Assembly: GCA_021014325.1 (NCBI GenBank) | Contig: CM037460.1 | Coordinates: 19,498,044-19,562,043, forward strand | Origin: Plazaster borealis | Lineage: Eukaryota; Echinodermata; Asteroidea; Forcipulatida; Labidiasteridae | Reading direction: 5' to 3' | Length of the DNA stretch: 64,000 nucleotides | Shown here: piece after piece, positions 52,822 to 63,480 of the stretch | How positions within the stretch are numbered: position 1 is the stretch's first letter | Layout of the letters: the number at the start of each line of letters is the position of its first letter | Notes under the pieces: model-generated | The model's database searches: none | What the model was told of the DNA's origin: nothing | Seen by the model: the letters and a program-made list of their open reading frames with translations, nothing else | Translations under genes and position numbers: made by a program

Positions 52822-53199
52822 TTAAAGGCACTGAACACGTTTGGTAATTGTCAAAGACCAGTGTTCTCATACTTGGTGTATCCCAACATATGCATAAAAT
52901 AACAAGCCTGTGAAAATTTGGGCTCAATTGGTCATCGAAGTTGCAAGAAAATGATGAAAGAAAAAACACCCTTGTTGTACAAATTTGTGTGCTTTCAGAT
53001 AGGAATAAAAGGCTTCTTGCAAGAAGTCTTTTATTATTTTAGTGAGAAATTACCTCTTTCTCAAAAACTACGTTACTTCAGAGGGAGTCGTTTCCTACAA
53101 TGTTCTATACTATCAACAGCTCTCTGTTGCTTGTTACCAAGTCAGTTTTTATGCTAATATTTGTTTTGAGTCATTACCAAACGTGTACAATACCTTTAA
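52822..53199 (+). mobile_element. Family A MITE, copy 6
   Basis: TTAAAGGCACTGAACACG to CGTGTACAATACCTTTAA. Inverted relative to copy 5, 0.7 kb away, so the two could pair in a transcript. Confidence 0.9.
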
Positions 53200-53202
53200 A
53201 GG

Positions 53203-53480
53203 GAGGGTACACTCTAAACAAAATATGTACAATTTTGTGAAATTTTGTTGTGTAAAACTGCTGGGTACATGTTGTGTGAAATTTGGTCAATATTGCGTAA
53301 AACGAAAAAAATTGTTGTACCCCTCACATGTGTAAAAATTTAAAACATAAGGAAAGGGTAATACAGTACCCAAAATTGGGTAGGAAATCAAATAGCATAA
53401 CACCGAGGTTCAAATCACTCAAGAAGTGGGTAAAACTTTGTAAAAATTGAACTCAAGCAGTGTAACTTTTGCACAACAAG
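53203..53480 (+). repeat. Family H repeat part (TTGGGTA/TACCCAA-rich)
   Basis: GGGAGGGTACACTCTAAAC, then many GTGTAAAA and GGGTA/TACCC inverted units. Similar material resumes at 54165-54460; the two may be one element split by the hairpins between them. Confidence 0.4.
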
Positions 53481-53747
53481 TGGTAAGAAGTAACTGAAAA
53501 TGAGGTAAACTGCTCCGCATGGAAACATTTTTTCCCCATAATGCAAATGTACACTCGTGCACAGCAAGTCGCAGGCACAAATCACAATCAAAGATGGATG
53601 TGGTGGACGTAATGCTGATGCTGCGGGGCGTTGATAATGTTCATGTATCCAAAGTTGCAAGAGAGAATTTGGCTTTATGGTAGTTATTCTGTTCGAGAAG
53701 CAACAGTCTGTTGAAAAGGGTTAGGCTTTATGAACCAGGAAGTCATG

Positions 53748-53898
53748 GATTGCTGGAGCTTCATTAGCCTTTTTGAGAAATGGTGGGCACTATAGGAATG
53801 CACTGTTTGGTTTGGGTGTATGACAGACAAATTTACCCAAACCTAGTGTCATAGCATTGTGCCCACCATATCTCAAAATGGCTTATTGGCTTTGCAAC
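53748..53898. mobile_element. Palindromic element, about 42-bp arms
   Basis: TTTTTGAGAAATGGTGGGCA at the left mirrors TGCCCACCATATCTCAAAAT at the right, with TTGCTGG / TTTGCAAC beyond. The inner TTGGTTTGGGT/ACCCAAACC is also inverted. Confidence 0.65.
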
Positions 53899-54035
53899 AC
53901 GGATGTTTCGTCACGAACCGTCAATAAATGGTCTGACAAAACCAACCGGCTCTTTTCAGAGCCAAACACTGCTTCCAAGAAGAGATTATTACATAGACTG
54001 CTAGCAAGAGTTTCGTTAATAATTGTTTTCACCAA
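53899..54035 (+). repeat. Dispersed repeat with histone-type 3' stem-loop, copy 2
   Basis: GGCTCTTTTCAGAGCC at 53948-53963, preceded by CCAACC and followed after 12 bases by CAAGAAGAGA (53976-53985). Stem-loop, spacing and purine block all match replication-dependent histone 3' ends. The preceding frame is not a histone. About 90 bp downstream resembles copy 1 (17956 leftward). Confidence 0.6.
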
Positions 54036-54164
54036 CTAAACACCTACTTTTCGGTTAGCTTTGCCCCAAGTGTAATCTGGACACTGCTATGATTGGTGTT
54101 TATTTTGCTACCCCCCCCCTCCACCACTGAAGTTTTAATTAAATAGTAACTGGCTAAAAATGCC

Positions 54165-54460
54165 ACAACTAAAGGGTAAAAGAATATATAGCACAACGGT
54201 GTTGGGTAAGATAAAATTACCCTATATCTGAGTATTAAGAATTTTACACAACCCGGGGTAAACTTTAGGTTGGGTAAGGTTTATTACCCAACTTTTGTGT
54301 CATGCAGGAAACACTGATATTTGTACTCAATATTTGGTAAGCATTTGCACAGGGCTGAGTAAATTCTTACCCCATCCTCAGTTGGGTAAACTTTTTACCC
54401 AGGCTGACAACCATGTTCCCTTCTTAATCTCAAAAGGTATGAATTTTACACAATATTTTT
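54165..54460 (+). repeat. Family H repeat part 2
   Basis: GTTGGGTAAG, TTACCCAACTTT, CAGTTGGGTAAAC and TTTTTACCCAGGCTG alternate in inverted orientation. Confidence 0.4.
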
Positions 54461-54476
54461 TACGGTGTATATCTTT

Positions 54477-54726
54477 AGTAATTACTCAACAAAATTAATT
54501 ACCATAACAACTTAATTGGTAAGAAGCACTGCAGCTGTTGATAATGTATAACATTTTGAGAAACCATTCCCCTCAGAGGAATGTGTAATAATTGGAAAAA
54601 GGGATTACAAAATGTTCAATCTTAGAAACGTTTCTGCATGAAACGTTTCTCAGATTGTGTATTCCAATCACGGATTATTCTTCCTGCGTGCTCCAGATTT
54701 TCACAGATTAGTTTTATTGTATACAT
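54477..54726 (+). mobile_element. Family B-like MITE, left part, cut by a LINE
   Basis: AATTAATTACCATAACAACT, TTGATAATGTATAACATTTT and the hairpin GAAACGTTTCTGCATGAAACG; breaks off in TTTTATTGTATACA where the LINE starts. The right end is not found beyond the LINE. Confidence 0.6.
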
Positions 54727-55447
54727 GCAAGCTCGGAACTTAGGGGTTATTTTTGATTCATCGATGACACTTCAACCACACATGAACAACATCGTTCGTC
54801 TGTCATCATATCACATCAGGAATATTGGTAAGATTCGCAAGTACTTGGACAAAAGTGCCACTGAAAAGGTCATTCATGCATTTGTTACTTCTCGTCTTGA
54901 CAACGGCAATGCTCTTCTCTACAGTCTACCTAACAACCAGATTTCCCGTCTTCAACGCCTCCAAAATACCGCTGCCCGCATTGTGACACTGTCTAGAAAA
55001 TCCTGTTCTATCACCCCCATTCTGAAACAACTACACTGGCTCCCTATCTCTCAACGAATCATCTTCAAGCTAATGCTCATTGTCCCTAAAGCACTTAATG
55101 GCAAGGCTCCCCACTATATTTCTGAACTACTTCAAGTTTACACTCCATCAAGGAATCTTCGATCAAGTTCCATGCTTCTCCTCATTGAACCCAAGTCTCG
55201 ACACTCATGGGGTGACAGGTCTTTTTCTTCAGCTGCGCCACGCGTCTGGAACTCTCTACCACTTAATCTTAGATCTTGTCTTTGTACCACAAAATTCAAA
55301 TCTCTTCTCAAAACTTATCTTATGTCACAGGTTTTCAAGAACTAATTTTGTTGTGTCTGGTTTTGGGGTTTTTTTGTTTTGTTTTTTTGGGTTTTTTTTA
55401 CTGCGCCTTGAACACCCAGCAGGGTGGATATGTGCGCATTACAAGTC

Positions 55448-55486
<39 letters not shown>
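54727..55486 (+). mobile_element. 5'-truncated LINE: reverse-transcriptase C-terminus and 3' UTR
   Basis: The frame to the stop at 55345 encodes about 205 residues of the C-terminal part of a non-LTR retrotransposon ORF2: LGVIFDSSMTLQPHMNNIV, AFVTSRLDNGNALL, RLQRLQNTAARIV, LHWLPISQRIIFKL, APRVWNSLPLNLR, FKSLLKTYL. These are typical of CR1/L2/Jockey-type elements. The catalytic YADD part is missing. The 3' UTR has a GCGCC...GTGCGC hairpin and ends in 13 ATT units. The upstream 30 codons of the frame belong to the interrupted MITE, not to the LINE. Confidence 0.85.
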
Positions 55487-55487
<1 letters not shown>

Positions 55488-55559
55488 AGACGCCGTGCAC
55501 TCTATAAAAAAACCTCCCCCGGATCATGGGTCCCCCAAGATTTTTTTCCTATACGAACT

Positions 55560-55665
55560 TTTCGTCCCCATGCGGGAAATTAACATGGGATGATTCAAAA
55601 GAGGGCGCTATCAAAAGAAGTTTGTACACAGTTCGCCGTATGGGGGGGGGGGGGCAAAAAGTTCG
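55560..55665 (+). mobile_element. Family P element, copy 3 (partial)
   Basis: CCCCATGCGGGAAATTAACA, the GATTCAAAAGAGGGCGCTAT core and TTCGCCGTATGGGGG. Confidence 0.65.
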
Positions 55666-55689
55666 TAGGAAAACAAATCTCGCGTCCCG

Positions 55690-55830
55690 AGGTAGCCTTA
55701 CCCCTTTCCGGTTCAGGCTGACCCAAAAACACAGCCCTCAGTTCATACTGAACCTGAAATGGGTCAGGCCCAACGAGACCCGGATCCTGATTAATTCTGA
55801 CCCGGATTAGTTTGTTTAGAGTGTGATGAT
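55690..55830. repeat. Family G repeat, copy 3 (partial)
   Basis: GGTTCAGGCTGACCC, CTGAAATGGGTCAGGCC, TTCTGACCCGG and the TTTAGAGTGTGA end. Confidence 0.6.
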
Positions 55831-58213
55831 AAAATAAAATGTGTTTAGGACTCAGCAGCAAGGCTAATCACAAACACAAGAACCGAACACAGTGTTGTAA
55901 TTCCTTAATGAGTATAGTAAACACACATTCACCTCTTCTGTAGTGAAAATAAACATTTATTATTTACTCCAGATAACGTATAATAAGTTTACATTAAACT
56001 CGAAATTCTGTTTGCAAAATTCAGCTGACACTGTGGTGAAAATTTATAGACCCGCTGTTTTGAAGTCTCTGTGATAAATAAGAAAGACAATAACATTACA
56101 CTTTGTGCGATAAACACGTTTACACGAAGGAGGAGTAATCACGAATATAAATCTTACCATAGACGTTAATAAATAAAGAAGACGCTGTAGGCGCCTATCT
56201 GTAGAGATCAAGTTAATAGAACCTAAGGCATAAATACAGGAATACTGTTCGGTATATAAACACGACAATATCGGTGAAAATGTCAGGTTCTTGTGCTGTG
56301 CAGTAATGCCATGATGACCGTTTATCGATTTGTGAACAACAACAAACGGGTCATGTGGTGAAAAGTGCAGTGTTTTCGTACCTGTTGTGAATTGTTCATT
56401 ACTTATGGCCATGGAGTCTGTTATGCGTGTCCGGGTTTCCTGTTACTTCCATTATTTATCTCAAACAGCAGCGCGCACCTTCTTGCCAGTAGTGGTTACT
56501 GAAACAATAGCCCATAAGCATTCCTTAATGCGCATGATCGGCGTGCAAAGGATTCTGGGTGAAATCCGAGTCCAAGCAACACCGGCAGCCACCGTGGCGC
56601 GCTGATTTTGAAGAAATGAGGTACATAACTATAACACATGGCTTAGTTACATGTTAACTACAGCATGGCGTCCATCTTGGCAGCTTGAATTATTTTTAGT
56701 AACTGTACTCGGTTTCCCATTGCAGTATATTTTCAAAATGGCGTCTGTGCATATGGGCTATTATGAAAAACTGTACTCAGCATCTTTGTTTGAGGAGTTC
56801 ATTAGAAAAAAAGGGACAAAGGTGAAATGTCCGTCAACAGACACCTGTTGAAACAGAGGACGTCCTTGATGTGAATAAGAAGTTCGCTAAAAATCTGTTT
56901 AAATACCTACAGTCCGGACAATGAACAGTGCAATTATTGGGTTGTTTCGTATTCCGACCAAAACCTCCAGTAATATGTCATCGTCTACATCTTCCACCCT
57001 TTTCCCAAACTCGGTTCCGATCTCAGATGTTGGTATTTGGTACCTCAAGTTTGATTGTACAAAACCAAATCGAGTAAAACAAGGTTAATCACAGCTCATC
57101 CGTTTTAGTAATACACAGTAAACCGTTTACTAAAATAACTCCTTGGAGCTCGGCAGAAAAGTAACAAACTTGGAGCTGTTTTCATTTTAAACATTTCCAT
57201 CGAAAACATGAAATGATCAAGGCTGCGGGACGCCGTGGACAGAAATACAGCAAATTTAAAAATGATTAAAAACTGCGAGGATGTTATAAATTAAAGTGTA
57301 TTTTAATTGGCGGAAGTCTTTCTGTCAAAGGAATCGGAGAAAAATATTCAAACTGTCACCGCTAAATATATCTCCAACACAGCCAATTTACTGTGTGTAC
57401 TCAAGGGAACATTGGTGAAGTGATTATTTTTTTTACAAAAGCCTTGTATTTTTTTTTTAAAGTAATGCATAGTTATGATCAAATTCTTGTTGATGGTTGT
57501 TGAGCGTTCTGCCTGACACAGGCAACGAAAAAAAAGATCTCACGAATGCTCCTAACAGTCGTGACTGTTTTGAAGTTTGATCGATTGTTACAACAACAAA
57601 ATCCGACAAGAGAGAAATAAATATCACCGGTTAAAAGCGAACAGGCCCTCGATATAGGGTGAAAAGTAACCACGCATTTACGTTAAAAAAACAAACCCTC
57701 GACATTCATAATGTAGAAGTCAAATTACAGTTTTGCTACAACACTGTTTATCAAAATGACAGTACTTAAACAACTGTATCAAGTGCTGCAAAAAATAAGC
57801 CACTGTATTATCACACAAGTTTATGAGTATGTTCGTCTCGCCCGGTGATCGAGGAAAAAAGGTGACCTCTTTTGGACAGAACAAACCAGAACGAGAAATT
57901 CTCTTGGAAAAAAACAAAATCATGTCGTGCATCAGCCTTTGGTTTATATCCGTTAATTATTTGTATAGTATAAAAGGATGAGGCGATGCGTATAAAACTT
58001 GCACCATATTTTGAATGTAATGGTAAATTCTGTCCCTTCTTCTTTTTTCTTTTTCATTTTTCTTTTTTGCGTTTGACTTCGTGTCTTTAATTTTCACGAA
58101 TCTTCCAGAGAACAGGCTCACGTCAGAATAAGATCCGACACTAGCACTTTAAAAATTATCAAATACCGATTCCGTTTGGAAACAAACACATGATTACAAT
58201 CTTATTTACGTAG
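55831..58213. other. 2.4-kb intergenic block, no repeat or gene recognised
   Basis: AT-rich with no MITE copies. Two ATGGCGTC motifs (56668, 56740) recall YY1-like sites, without further support. Confidence 0.4.
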
Positions 58214-58586
58214 TAAAGGTATCGGACACGTTTGGTAATGACTCAAAACAAATATTAACATAAAAAGTTACTTGGTAACAAGCAACGGAGAGCTGTTGAT
58301 AGTATAAAACATTGTAGGAAACGACTCCCTCTGAAGTAACGTAGTTTTTGAGAAAGAGGTAATTTCTCACTAAAATAATAAAAGCTTCTTGCAAGAAGTT
58401 TTTATTCCTATCTGAAAGCACACAAATTTGTACAACAAGGGTGTTTTTTCTTTCAACATTTTCTTGCAACTTCGATGACCAATTGAGCCCAAATTTTCAC
58501 AGGCTTGTTAATTTATGCATATGTTGGGATACACCAAGTGAGAACACTGGTCTTTGACAATTTCCAAATGTGTTCAGTGCCTTTAA
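58214..58586 (-). mobile_element. Family A MITE, copy 7
   Basis: TAAAGGTATCGGACACGTTT to GTGTTCAGTGCCTTTAA, with the CTTCTTGCAAGAAG hairpin. Confidence 0.9.
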
Positions 58587-59548
58587 CGAGTGCGTGTTTC
58601 AAAATTTCACAATAATTTTTGTTGTGAAGTTCAGAGGACAACAAGTGAAAAGACAATGTGCATTATCTATATAATATATAAATTGATTTTTCAACAATTA
58701 ATATCAAAATCATCAGACCTCTTCACCATAAAGTAAAGCTTGACACAAACCTTTAAACAAAAATTGTTTTAAACAACTCCACGAAAGCTCGATGGTGCGG
58801 GAATTAAAATTAATATTTATAATAAATTTACAACAAATGATTATCAAATATTCTTAATTGCGAACAACATTCGGGTGTTACAATCAACACTTTTAAGATA
58901 TATATTTTTTTTAACTATGTGTATTGACCCCTTGAACGACGTGGAACGCACCTCCGCACAAATGTGTGTCTGCTATACCATTTCCGCCATTTTTTGTAGT
59001 CAATTCTTTGGTCTAGATCTTTCTATTGTTAACAAACAAGCCGCGCTGGTTGGCATGGACGGCTTGAATGTTAGCAAAACATTCAATCATGTTAACAGAT
59101 GTTGTGACCAAATTCAACATTTCTGAAAACTTAAAAAAAAAAAAAAAAAACATCCCATGATTGGTTGCTTTGTTTCCAACAAATTAAACACTACTTTTTG
59201 AATATTTTGTGTAAACATTATTACAAACTGTGGCTATCTATTTTTGCTTTGCTGTTATGGCTTCCCATAGTTTTCCAACCTTGGTTGGCAAAAACTCGGG
59301 CTGTGACGTTGCAATAGAACGGTGTAAACATGCTGGAAATACATTTAATAATCACACTAGGGATAACACACAATTGTGTTGTACCCTTACACCGATGTGA
59401 ACTCGGCACTGTATACTCAGTTTCCCGAGTTCTGTGAATAAAATCCACAGGCGATCGCCACAGGCAAATCCCCGATTCAAAATTAACATCTAATAAATAT
59501 TGTTTTTGTTACCCTTACACCGATGTGCAAAAAGCACTGTATATATCA
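58587..59548. other. Intergenic, nothing recognised
   Basis: AT-rich with an A-run at 59132-59150. CCCTTACACCGATGTG occurs twice (59386, 59512), an 126-bp spaced duplication. Confidence 0.4.
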
Positions 59549-59895
59549 TGTAACCTTTGTTTACAAAAAAGTGACCTTGTGCATTCCATTGACTTTCTGG
59601 CAGGCAAGATAGTACACTGTATGTGAAATTTAACATGTGTTGTCCTAATTTCCACATAATTCAAAAGTTATAACAAAACTAACAGCTGAACTAGTTTTGA
59701 GATGTGCCCCCTTTCTTCATATCAAAAGTTGATTAAACACAGATGCAATCTCCACAGAGCAATCTCCACACACACAAAATGAGATAGAATGTTTTCATCC
59801 ATATAGGCTGTGAGTTGTGTACAAATTGTGCCTGTTGGAAGTCCAGGCTCTGTGGCTCTTTTTTAAACTTGTGACGTCACAGGTCACATAGTCTA
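59549..59895 (+). repeat. Family J repeat, copy 2
   Basis: Matches 33290-33810 without the family N insert: CATGTAACCTTTGTTTACAA, GCCCCCTTTCTTCATATC, GGCTCTGTGGCTCTTTT, GTGACGTCACAGGTCACAT. Its right end is the first unit of the tandem array that follows. Confidence 0.65.
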
Positions 59896-60693
59896 GACTC
59901 ATTGCTTCTATACTACTATAATTTTATAGTTTAATTTTGTGATAATAATCTCAGTATTTGAACAATAATTCTAAATCCAAGTCACAAATAAATTCCGGTG
60001 CTATTTTTTTTTAAACAACAACGATGAATGACAACCGTAAACTGTTATTTAAATTTATGTTTATCTGAACTTATTAAACATGCTTTCAAGAATATTAATA
60101 TAGGCTGTGAGTTGTGTACAAATTGTGCCTGTTGGAAGTCCAGGCTCTGTGGCTCTTTTTTAAACTTGTGACGTCACAGGTCACATAGTCTAGACTCATT
60201 GCTTCTATACTACTATAATTTTATAGTTTAATTTTGTGATAATAATCTCAGTATTTGAACAATAATTCTAAATCCAAGTCACAAATAAATCCGGTGTGCT
60301 TTTTTTTTAAACAACAACGATGAATGACAACCGTAAACTGTTATTTAAATTTATGTTTATCTGAACTTATTAAACATGCTTTCAAGAATATTAATATAGG
60401 CTGTGAGTTGTGTACAAATTGTGCCTGTTGGAAGTCCAGGCTCTGTGGTTCTTTTTTAAACTTGTGACGTCACAGGTCACATAGTCTAGACTCATTGCTT
60501 CTATACTACTATAATTTTATAGTTTAATTTTGTGATAATAATCTCAGTATTTGAACAATAATTCTAAATCCAAGTCACAAATAAATTCCGGTGCTATTTT
60601 TTTTTAAACAACAACGATGAATGACAACCGTAAACTGTTATTTAAATTTATGTTTATCTGAACTTATTAAACATGCTTTCAAGAATATTAATA
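59803..60693 (+). repeat. Tandem array, 297 bp x 3
   Basis: Unit starts ATAGGCTGTGAGTTGTGTAC at 59803, 60100 and 60396. Units differ by only a few bases (the poly-T length, ATTCCGGTGC versus ATCCGGTGTGC, GGCTC versus GGTTC). The unit contains the 3' part of family J (GTGACGTCACAGGTCACAT). Confidence 0.95.
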
Positions 60694-60849
60694 TTAACTA
60701 TCTTAACATTCAAATTGAAGGTTAACATCTATTATATTCAAATTGAATTAACTCACACACGTTGATTGGTAGAACACACATCACATGACATACAGTTTTA
60801 GCAATAAATTGTACATTAGATAGGTAAATAATGCTGAAATCCAATTTAA

Positions 60850-61223
60850 TTAAAGGTTTCGTACACGTTTGGTAATGACTCAAAACAAATTTTAGCATAA
60901 AAACTTACTTGGTAACAAGCAACGGAGAGCTGTTGATAGTATAAAACATTGTAGGAAACGACTCCCTCTGAAGTAACGTAGTTTTTGAGAAAGAGGTAAT
61001 TTCTCACTAAAATAATAAAAACTTCTTTCAAGAAGTTTTTATTCCTATCTGAAAGCACACAAATTTGTACAACAAGGGTGTTTTTTCATTCATCATTTTC
61101 TTGCAACTTCGATGACCATTTGAGCACAAATTTTCACAGGCTTGTTATGTTATGTATATGTTGGGATACACCAAGTGAGAACACTGGTCTTTGACAATTA
61201 CCAAACGTGTTCAGTGCCTTTAA
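60850..61223 (-). mobile_element. Family A MITE, copy 8
   Basis: TTAAAGGTTTCGTACACG to CGTGTTCAGTGCCTTTAA, with an ACTTCTTTCAAGAAGT hairpin. Confidence 0.9.
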
Positions 61224-61394
61224 AGAACCATCGGACCTTGGGAGGAGTCTCACTTTGATTTGTGTTTAATTCACAAGCATCAATCCGAGGGATATACCGC
61301 CTACATCGACCACAAACCCCGGCACCTTTTTGGACCGGGTTTGCTCATGGGATCATGCCCAAATCATGCCATGGACAAAACATTGAGGGCAAGC

Positions 61395-61885
61395 AATACG
61401 AAGTGTTGACCTAAGAACAAAAGAGGTCCACACAAGGCAGGGTTTTGAAACACTATGTGGACTAACACACGTCCACACAATGTTTTTACAAGTGTTGCAG
61501 AATATGTTTTTTTCTTAAGTGCACAAAACAAAGGAATGTCAACAGAGGGTATGTAACACTGAGCTGTGGGCTTACGGAAAGAGTCCGTGTGGGGTCTTTT
61601 ACACAATGGAACAATGGACCCCACAAAGATGTTTTCTTTGTTCAACGTGGACCCCACAGAGGAATTCTTTAGAAAAGAGAATGATTATACTACAGCAGGA
61701 CCAGAAAAACCCGATCCGTAAGCTTGTGTGCCCTTACACACGCCAACTTACGGGGTACTTTTAACAATGGAACAATGCTACCCCACAAGGTTTTCTTTGT
61801 TCTAGTGGTACCCAACAGATAATTTCTTTAGAAAGGGAATAATAGAACAACAAAAGACGTACCCCGTAACTGCCATAGGGTGGGT
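61395..61885. repeat. Diverged tandem units around AATGGAACAATG
   Basis: Two units (about 61571-61735 and 61738-61880) share CTTACGG, AATGGAACAATG, TTTTCTTTGTTC, AATTCTTTAGAAA / AATTTCTTTAGAAAG, and GATCCGTAA / ACCCCGTAA ends. A possible third, inverted unit lies at 61395-61500. Each has inverted GGACCCC/GGGGTC-like ends. Confidence 0.5.
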
Positions 61886-61907
61886 GGGTGCGTCTGTGTG
61901 TCTTTTA

Positions 61908-62065
61908 TGGAAGTGTATTTAGGACGTGGTTACAAAAACATATTCCGTACGTACGAATTAGCAAATCGTATGTATACGAATTACTATTCCGTACGCACGT
62001 ATTACTAGTTGTACGCACGGAATAGGAATATGTACGTACGGATTTTTTTCCTAAATACACTTCCA
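61908..62065. mobile_element. 158-bp MITE with TA duplication and TACGTACG units
   Basis: TGGAAGTGTATTTAGGA at the left mirrors TCCTAAATACACTTCCA at the right; TA on both sides. The interior has TTCCGTACGTACGAATT, CCGTACGCACG and GTACGTACGG. The size and TA duplication fit a mariner-type MITE. Confidence 0.85.
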
Positions 62066-62308
62066 TAGTCTGTTGTGCACTAATATTAAAAGAGATTTAT
62101 TCTGTGCAGTGAAAAAGCGTAGGACATTGATAGTTACGCACAAAATTGATCACCTAATGTTGTTAATAAATGTTTCGTCATCTTCATACCACACATGATA
62201 TAAGAGTCAGTAATCAGTTGTAATAATTATTTCACAGTAATTTCAAACGTCTCCAATACCCTGTCGTCCGTGCTTCAAACAAATGACGTCACTTGTTTAC
62301 GTCACATT

Positions 62309-62314
62309 TTTATT
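62309..62314 (-). terminator. Polyadenylation signal AATAAA for the GPCR gene
   Basis: TTTATT on the + strand, about 555 nt past the GPCR stop. Another candidate is at 62096-62101. Confidence 0.4.
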
Positions 62315-62868
62315 ACCATACCCCATGTTAATATCAGTGCGAAAGAACAATGTGTATAAAAACGGTTAGTGTATAGAGCTCTATCTGCAAGTTTTATGTA
62401 AAACTAACAAAAAGTGTTTCGCTCGCCACGGGCCTAGTCTTGCCTCATGACGTTGCAAATGATTATCCACCCTTCGCCCAAAGGTTTTAAAAACTCTGGG
62501 GTGTTTTCTGGATGATGCTGGTAACTTGATCTAGTGAAATCAGATGTTGAGCAAAGAGCTCCTTGAGAAAACCAATTGCCTGAGATCGTGTGGTCAATTT
62601 AAGGTCTGCAACCGAAAGTACCCTGCTTCATTTGTAATCCCCGTTACATTGTTAACGGGCTATTAAACTTCAAAAATGCCGGGGCGCAGAGTGGATGTCT
62701 CATTATGAACTGCAAACAGCACAAGAGGTGATTCAGATTATTTCAGCTCGAAAGTTTTGGTCACCTGTTCATGACATATGCCTTCAGTGGTTTCCATTAA
62801 GTGAAAAGGTCTTAGTGCAAAAATGAAAGATTGATAGTGGAACTCCTTTTCTATGTGCCTGAGTAAGC

Positions 62869-63474
62869 TCAGAGCCACGTTGAAGAACATACACTCCCTG
62901 GTTCAGCAGTTGAGCCCACTGATGGTTTCGGTCTGTTGTCAATAACATACGGGGCATCAGACGATTTGAAAGTTCCATTTCTTTTCATGGTACTCTGCTG
63001 ACGGCGGGGATCCGGTTGTTGGAACTTGCATTTGACAATTGATATTGCCAGCGTCTTGATGTGCATCCTGAATGATGGCCCCACAAGAGTATAAACAAAT
63101 GGGTTTACACTACTGTTCATAAATAACAGGACGTTGGCGGCAGTGTGCAGTTTGTTGTACAACTCGTCGGTCGGTTGAACCTCGGGGTCAAAGGCCATCC
63201 AAAGGTGAACAGCGTGGACTGGCAACCAACAAAGGACGTACAGGATAATGACGAAGAGGATGCTGTTGACACTGCGCCTGCGCTGGATGCTACTCCGAGG
63301 CCCTGCGGCTAGCATCTTTCGGCCCATCGTGACGTAGCAGAAGATGATGATTGCTAAAGGGATGCAGTACAGGGAGGCTGTGGCGAAGGCAAAGAAATAC
63401 TGTTCCCCGCTGGAGAAGTAAAACTCGGAACACGCACCTGTTTCTGTCAGGCCAGCGACAAAGGCGGTGGGAAT
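62869..63474 (-). CDS. Class A peptide-type GPCR, last coding exon (TM5-TM7 and C-tail)
   Basis: Minus-strand acceptor TTTCTTTCTTAGTGCAG|ATTCCC at 63475, stop TGA at 62871-62869, about 201 codons. Seen in order: an extracellular loop 2 Cys (GACSEFYF), TM5 (YFFAFATASLYCIPLAIIIF), intracellular loop 3 with RRRSVNS, TM6 with CWLP, HLW at its outer end, TM7 with NSSVNPFVY, helix 8 FRMHIK and a KCKF Cys that may be palmitoylated. The tail ends STWL, a class I PDZ-binding type. The HLW and NSSVNPxxY combination recalls galanin/allatostatin-A-like receptors, but the subtype cannot be set from this exon. TM1-TM4 exons lie beyond the window edge. Acts at the plasma membrane through G proteins. Confidence 0.85.
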   Translation of the reverse strand: MPTAFVAGLTETGACSEFYFSSGEQYFFAFATASLYCIPLAIIIFCYVTMGRKMLAAGPRSSIQRRRSVNSILFVIILYVLCWLPVHAVHLWMAFDPEVQPTDELYNKLHTAANVLLFMNSSVNPFVYTLVGPSFRMHIKTLAISIVKCKFQQPDPRRQQSTMKRNGTFKSSDAPYVIDNRPKPSVGSTAEPGSVCSSTWL

Positions 63475-63480
63475 CTGCAC

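Noticed and set aside
53857..54039. Remnant histone gene (orphon) ahead of the stem-loop
   Set aside because: None of the three upstream frames resembles the C-terminus of H1, H2A, H2B, H3 or H4.
54638..54726. N-terminal 30 codons of the LINE open frame as part of the RT protein
   Set aside because: They translate the hairpin and right half of a family B-like MITE; LINE homology starts only at about LGVIFDSS.
59803..60693. CRISPR-like or LTR structure
   Set aside because: Direct repeats are contiguous 297-bp units without spacers, and no LTR retroelement coding region is adjacent.
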